From Kitasatospora sp. NBC_00458 (lineage in GTDB: Bacteria > Actinomycetota > Actinomycetes > Streptomycetales > Streptomycetaceae): a stretch of DNA of 64,000 bases. Position 1 is the stretch's first letter; each line of letters opens with the position of its first letter. The position numbers and the translations under genes are program-made. Shown one piece after another: positions 60,399 through 64,000 of this stretch. Below the pieces are notes generated by a model. That model was not told the origin of the DNA and did no database searches. It saw nothing but the letters and a program-made list of their open reading frames with translations. The stretch lies in contig NZ_CP107904.1 of the NCBI RefSeq assembly GCF_036013975.1, positions 7,721,001-7,785,000 on the forward strand. The letters are read 5' to 3'.

Positions 60399-61736
60399 AT
60401 GCGTGCTGACCCTCCGGCGGACCGTGTGCGGGCCCGTTCCGGGACCGACCTCCGTCCCGCCACCGACCGTTCCGGCCCCTTCCCCCGCCCCGCCCGGACC
60501 CGCCGACCGCTGGCCGCCGTTGCGGCACTCCTCCTGCTCGCGCCCGTCGCTCTGGCGCACGGGGGTGAGCACGCCGCCGCGCTGCTCATCGCGGTCATGG
60601 CCGCCCTGGCGGTCTCGGTGGCGGTCCTTCCGTGGCCGTCGCCGTCGCGACGGGTGACGCTCGCGACGGCGGCGGGCGCCGTGGCCGCCGCGTCGCTGCT
60701 GCTGGACGCCGTGTACACGGGGCCGTACCGACTCGCCGGTCTCTGGCTGCCGTTCGAGTGGCCGGCCCTCGTGGTGCTGGCGGGGCGGGTGGTCCGCCGG
60801 GCGCGCGGTCGGTGGGCCGGCGTGGTCGGCGCGGCCGTGGCGGCGGCGGTGGTCGCGGTACCGCTGCGGTTCACCGCTCGGGTGCCGGAAGGAGGATGGA
60901 CCGGCTCGCTGATCGCCGTCCTGCTGTCGGTGGTGCCGCTGGCCGGGGTGGTCGGGGCGGGCCTCTACCTGCGGGCACTGGACGCCCGGCGGGAGCGTGC
61001 GGTGGCCCGGGCCCGGCGCGAGCAGCGGCTGGAGGTGGCGCGGGGGCTGCACGACTCCGTCGCGCACGAGGTCACCGGCATCGTGCTGGAGGCCCAGGCG
61101 GGCCAACTGCCCGGCCAGGAGCCGGAGGAGACCGCCGAGTTGCTGCGCCGACTGGAGGAGGCCGGGCTGCGGGCACTGGACTCGATGGACGCCATGGTCG
61201 GTGCGCTGCGGGAGCCGCAGCCGGACGAGGAGGAGGGCGGGGGCCGCGACGGGCGCGGGGCGGCCGGCGGGGGTGCGGCGGGCCGGGTGACCGGCGCGAC
61301 CCGGTTGCGCGGGCTGGCCGATCTGCCGGAACTGGTCGGCCGGTTCACCACCACGGGCGCGGTCCGGGCCCGCCTGGAGGCGGCGCCGGAAGCCGTCGGG
61401 CTGCTGACGGGGGAGGCGGAGGGCACCGCGTACGCCGTCGTCCTGGAGGCGTTGACCAACGTCCGCAGGCACGCGCCCGGGGCCGTCGACGTGGTGGTGC
61501 GGGTGGCGGTCGGTTCGTCGGGCGGTCCACGTGGCGGCCGTACGGTGGAGGTGTCGGTGACCGACGACGGCGGTGGCGGACGCGGCGTCAGGGGGCTCCT
61601 GCGGCGCCGTCCGGGCAGTGGCGGCACCGGCCTGGTGGGGCTCGCCGAGCGCGTCGCCGCGCACGGCGGGGTGCTGGAGTCGGGGCCGCGGCGGCCGGCG
61701 GGCTGGCGGACCGGCTGCGTGCTGCCCGCCCGCTAA
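60399..61736 (+). CDS. Sensor histidine kinase (HisKA_3 / NarL type)
   Basis: A 445-residue membrane kinase. Residues 1-50 are a basic cytoplasmic stretch, followed by six transmembrane helices to about residue 195, then a HisKA_3 dimerisation domain with phospho-acceptor H218 in RGLHDSVAHEVTGI, and an ATPase domain (VVLEALTNVRRHAPG, VTDDGGGG, GTGLVGLAERVAAHGG). ATG 60399 is used because TAGGCT ends 7 nt upstream (leaderless); ATG 60393 is adjacent. The stop TAA is formed jointly by the target sequence and the first base of an insertion element. Its likely partner is the response regulator at 62806. Confidence 0.9.
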   Translation: MRADPPADRVRARSGTDLRPATDRSGPFPRPARTRRPLAAVAALLLLAPVALAHGGEHAAALLIAVMAALAVSVAVLPWPSPSRRVTLATAAGAVAAASLLLDAVYTGPYRLAGLWLPFEWPALVVLAGRVVRRARGRWAGVVGAAVAAAVVAVPLRFTARVPEGGWTGSLIAVLLSVVPLAGVVGAGLYLRALDARRERAVARARREQRLEVARGLHDSVAHEVTGIVLEAQAGQLPGQEPEETAELLRRLEEAGLRALDSMDAMVGALREPQPDEEEGGGRDGRGAAGGGAAGRVTGATRLRGLADLPELVGRFTTTGAVRARLEAAPEAVGLLTGEAEGTAYAVVLEALTNVRRHAPGAVDVVVRVAVGSSGGPRGGRTVEVSVTDDGGGGRGVRGLLRRRPGSGGTGLVGLAERVAAHGGVLESGPRRPAGWRTGCVLPAR

Positions 61737-62605
61737 AGGTTGTTGCAGAAGTCTGGGTGTGGGCAGGTCGGGGTGTGGTCTGACCTGCTGGTTTCATCCA
61801 GTTCGGGCGAGGTTGTGCATGTGGGCGACGGCCTGCACCGCGTGGTGCAGGCCGTCGCCCTTCTGTCGGCAGTCGCGGAGGATCTTGTAGTTCTTCATGC
61901 GGGCGAAGGTGTGCTCGACGCGGGCGCGTACGCGTCGGTGTTCGGCGTTGTCCTCCTCCTGGGCCCGCAGGAGGGGACGGCCGGCGCGTCTGCGGTGCGG
62001 GACGACGAGGCCGGTGTTGATGTAGGCGCCGTCGGCGAGGACGGTGGTGCCGGAGCAGGTGGCGGGCAGGTCGGAGGTGCGCCACGCGTGCGCGTCGGCC
62101 TTGTTGCCCGGCACGGGGCGGGCGGTGGCGACCACGAGGCGGGTGTCGGCGTCGACGACGACCTGCACGTTCGCGGAGAAGCGGTAGTTGCGGCCGGAGG
62201 CGGCGATGCTGCGGTCGCGCACGGGGACCAGGGTGCCGTCGACGATCCACAGCCGCTCCACGCCCGGTTGCGGGCGTGGAGCGGCTTCGAGGGCCAGGAG
62301 CGGGCCCAGGCGCTGGACGACGCGGCAGACCGTGGCCGTCGAGATCCCGAACAGCGGCGCGAGCCGGCGCATCGTGAGATTGGTCCGGTAGTACACGGCG
62401 ACCAGCAGGACCCGGTCGGGCAGCGGCAGGCACCACGGCCTGCCACCGCCCGGCCCGTTGCCACCCCGCTCCCGCACCACCCGCACCAGGCCCTCGAACT
62501 GCCGCATCCGCAGACCTGTGAACGTCTCCACCCAGACCGGCTCAGCCCGCAGCACCCCACCCATACCGGAGAAATGCCCAGTCCCGGACCTTCCGGAACA
62601 AGCTT
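61736..62605. mobile_element. IS5-family insertion sequence, about 870 bp, apparently complete
   Basis: Terminal inverted repeats AAGGTTGTTGCAGAAG (61736-61751) and, reading inward from the right end, AAGCTTGTTCCGGAAG (62605-62590) match at 13 of 16 positions. The flanks carry TA on both sides (61734-61735 and 62606-62607), consistent with a 2-bp target duplication. One transposase gene fills the element on the minus strand. Removing the element and one TA restores TAG as the stop codon of the histidine kinase. Confidence 0.82.
61794..62564 (-). CDS. IS5-family DDE transposase
   Basis: A 256-residue transposase with an N-terminal helix-turn-helix region (NLTMRRLAPLFGISTATVCR) and a DDE domain: first Asp in LWIVDGTLVPVRD, second in VLADGAYINTG, and Glu in RARVEHTFARMKNYKIL. 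The frame is intact, with no frameshift or internal stop. ATG 62564 lies 41 nt inside the right end of the element. Its composition is similar to the host chromosome. Confidence 0.9.
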   Translation of the reverse strand: MGGVLRAEPVWVETFTGLRMRQFEGLVRVVRERGGNGPGGGRPWCLPLPDRVLLVAVYYRTNLTMRRLAPLFGISTATVCRVVQRLGPLLALEAAPRPQPGVERLWIVDGTLVPVRDRSIAASGRNYRFSANVQVVVDADTRLVVATARPVPGNKADAHAWRTSDLPATCSGTTVLADGAYINTGLVVPHRRRAGRPLLRAQEEDNAEHRRVRARVEHTFARMKNYKILRDCRQKGDGLHHAVQAVAHMHNLARTG

Positions 62606-62805
62606 TAGGGGCGACCGCGCCCGCCCCCGAGGCGGGTTGCTTCGGCTTCGCCGACCGCGACGCGCGGTTCCGGGGCGAGGAGCCGCGCGCCCGGCCGTGC
62701 TGTGCGACGGCGGGCGGACCCGACCTCCGGGGCCGGTCCGCCCGGGCCCCGCCCGAGCCCGAGCGGGCCGCGGGCGGGCGGCGCCGTCGTGCGAGACTGC
62801 CCTCC

Positions 62806-63489
62806 GTGACGAGCCCGAACGCAGAGCCCATCCGGACGCTGATCGCGGACGACCAGGAGGCCGTGCGCCGCAGCGTGCGGCGGATCCTGGAGGCGCAGCC
62901 CGACATCGCGGTGGTCGGCGAGGCGGCCGACGGGGTCGCCGCGCTCGAACTCGCCGGGGAGCTGCGTCCGGACGTCGCGCTGGTGGACATCCGGATGCCG
63001 CGGATGGACGGCCTGGAGCTGACCAGGAGACTGGCCGGTCCGGGCGCCGCCGTGCCGGTGCGGGTGGTCGTGCTGACCACCTTCGACCTCGACGAGTACG
63101 TCTACCCGGCCTTGCAGCACGGAGCCTCGGGGTTCCTGCTCAAGCGCTCCGGTCCGGCGCTGCTGGCCGAGGCCGTCCGGGCGGCGGCGGGCGGGGAGAG
63201 CCTGATCAGCCCGTCGGTCACGGTGCGGCTGCTGCAGCACGTCACGGCGCCGCGGCGGTCGGACCGGCGGTCGGCTCCGGCCGCGCCCCTGACCGGACGC
63301 GAGGTGGAGATCGCCGGGCAGGTCGCCGCGGGTCGGACCAACGCCGACATCGCCGCCGAGCTCTTCATCTCGCCGGGCACCGTGAAGACCCACGTCGCGA
63401 GCATCCAGCGCAAGCTCGGGGTGGCGAACCGGGTCGGCATCGCCGTGCACGCCTGGGAGATGGGGTACGCCGTGCCGACGGCGTCGTAG
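62806..63489 (+). CDS. Two-component response regulator, NarL/LuxR type
   Basis: A 227-residue regulator. The receiver domain has the acidic pair in TLIADDQEAVR, phospho-acceptor D61 in VALVDIRMPRMDG, the Thr in VVLTTFD and the Lys in FLLKRSG. The output domain is a LuxR helix-turn-helix (LTGREVEIAGQVAAGRTNAD, then SPGTVKTHVASIQRKLGVAN). GTG 62806 is chosen because the receiver begins at once; CTCC precedes it but no strong Shine-Dalgarno. It is the expected partner of the histidine kinase, from which it is now separated by an IS element and about 200 nt. Confidence 0.9.
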   Translation: MTSPNAEPIRTLIADDQEAVRRSVRRILEAQPDIAVVGEAADGVAALELAGELRPDVALVDIRMPRMDGLELTRRLAGPGAAVPVRVVVLTTFDLDEYVYPALQHGASGFLLKRSGPALLAEAVRAAAGGESLISPSVTVRLLQHVTAPRRSDRRSAPAAPLTGREVEIAGQVAAGRTNADIAAELFISPGTVKTHVASIQRKLGVANRVGIAVHAWEMGYAVPTAS

Positions 63490-63886
63490 CCGGGCGGTGC
63501 GCCGGCGGAGGTCTCGTGGCCGGGCGGGAGGTGGCCGGACGGGACGTGGCCGGGCGCCTCGGGTCGGGACCGGACGTGTGGAACCTGCGAGGTGGGGGTG
63601 GCCTCCGGACGACACGTCCTCCGGCCGAACAGTTCGATCGTCGACCGAGGTACCAGCGGCAGACCCTGATCCGTCTCGATCTGTCGCCACTGCCTCCTGC
63701 GGTCGAACTCCCTCATCTACCTCGCAGGTCCATATCCATGATGCTCCTCGCCCGTCCGACATACCAGGGGTTTCCGTAAGGAATTCCATCGAATCGGACA
63801 TCGCGGGCCCGTGCTGCCGGGCGGGGCGGGGCGGGGCGCTGTGGGGGTGGGGCGCTGCTGGGGTGAGGCGCTGCGGGGCGGGGCGA
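63490..63886. other. Intergenic region of mixed composition
   Basis: Of these 397 nt, 63500-63570 consists of GTGGCCGGGCGG-type repeats and 63810-63885 of GGGGCGGGGCG repeats. The part between (63600-63800) has clearly lower GC content, including GGAATTCC (63780-63787), and may be transferred or decayed DNA or a promoter region. No gene is supported. Confidence 0.5.
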
Positions 63887-64000
63887 TCAGCGCAGTGCGT
63901 CCTTGCGCAGGAACCGCTTGAGCCGCTGCCAGGGCCAGGTGTTGATCACGTCCTCGGCGGTCAGCCAGGCCCGCTGCGCGGTGCCGATCCCGTAGCGGGG
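63887..64000 (-). CDS. Partial gene, C-terminal 37 residues
   Basis: The C-terminal end of a minus-strand gene that continues beyond the window. The visible residues begin PRYGIGTAQRAWLTAEDVIN and end in WQRLKRFLRKDALR before a TGA at 63889-63887. The codon composition is typical of real genes here (strong GC3). The Trp/Arg/Lys-rich end suggests a soluble or membrane-associated enzyme, but I do not recognise the family. Confidence 0.7.
   Translation of the reverse strand, partial: PRYGIGTAQRAWLTAEDVINTWPWQRLKRFLRKDALR

Noticed and set aside
62605..63801. A long minus-strand open frame over the response regulator gene.
   Set aside because: It is antisense to a clear receiver-LuxR protein and contains only low-complexity Arg/Gly/Pro sequence.

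Overview
The window is high-GC actinobacterial DNA of Streptomyces type (Streptomyces or Kitasatospora; the sequence does not let me decide). Evidence: strong G/C bias at third codon positions, many GTG starts, 23S-5S rRNA followed by a CDP-alcohol phosphatidyltransferase and a mannose-1-phosphate guanylyltransferase-like gene, a tandem glycine riboswitch before gcvP, an actinobacterial c-di-AMP (ydaO) riboswitch before a LysM/M23 peptidase, an IdeR/DmdR-type iron box, and several -10 elements lying 6-8 nt before a start codon, as expected of leaderless transcripts.

Layout. 1-908: end of an rRNA operon and its terminator. 959-9670: a co-directional envelope/division block (phospholipid synthase, nucleotidyltransferase with a degenerate phosphomutase domain, DUF881-Sbp-DUF881, FHA protein, FtsR-like MerR regulator, DUF151 nuclease-like protein), then a second MerR regulator, a YdcF/SanA protein and dinB (9974-13023). 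13208-16232: minus-strand drug exporter and PRC-barrel/DUF2382 stress protein. 16415-19781: glycine riboswitch and gcvP. 19895-29698: mostly minus-strand metabolism and transport (DUF5999, HAD, MFS, dienelactone hydrolase, sugar porter, PaiB, PPOX) with a plus-strand GCS2-like ligase and a CPBP membrane protein. 29709-39886: MocR regulator, secreted SGNH hydrolase, NDH-2-like dehydrogenase, HipA-like kinase/DUF3037 pair, MarR, HelD helicase, purB. 39906-45762: DHA2 exporter, riboswitch-controlled M23 peptidase, iron-box-controlled DUF2470 protein, DHA1 exporter.

45831-52356 holds the most interesting system: two divergent operons (kdgK-iclR-ridA and type III PLP deaminase-amidohydrolase-eda) around a large inverted-repeat operator. 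I read it as a complete candidate route from N-acetyl-D-glucosaminate through D-glucosaminate and 2-keto-3-deoxygluconate to pyruvate and glyceraldehyde-3-phosphate, the kind of acid produced by oxidative chitin breakdown. This is inference from gene content.

52689-64000: GH13 enzyme, ABC-2/YhgE-like membrane protein, GlxA regulator divergent from an imine-reductase-like enzyme plus a DinB-fold isomerase, a small membrane protein, an FhuF-like Fe-S protein, and a histidine kinase and response regulator now separated by an IS5-family element inserted exactly at the kinase stop codon. A partial minus-strand gene runs off the right edge.
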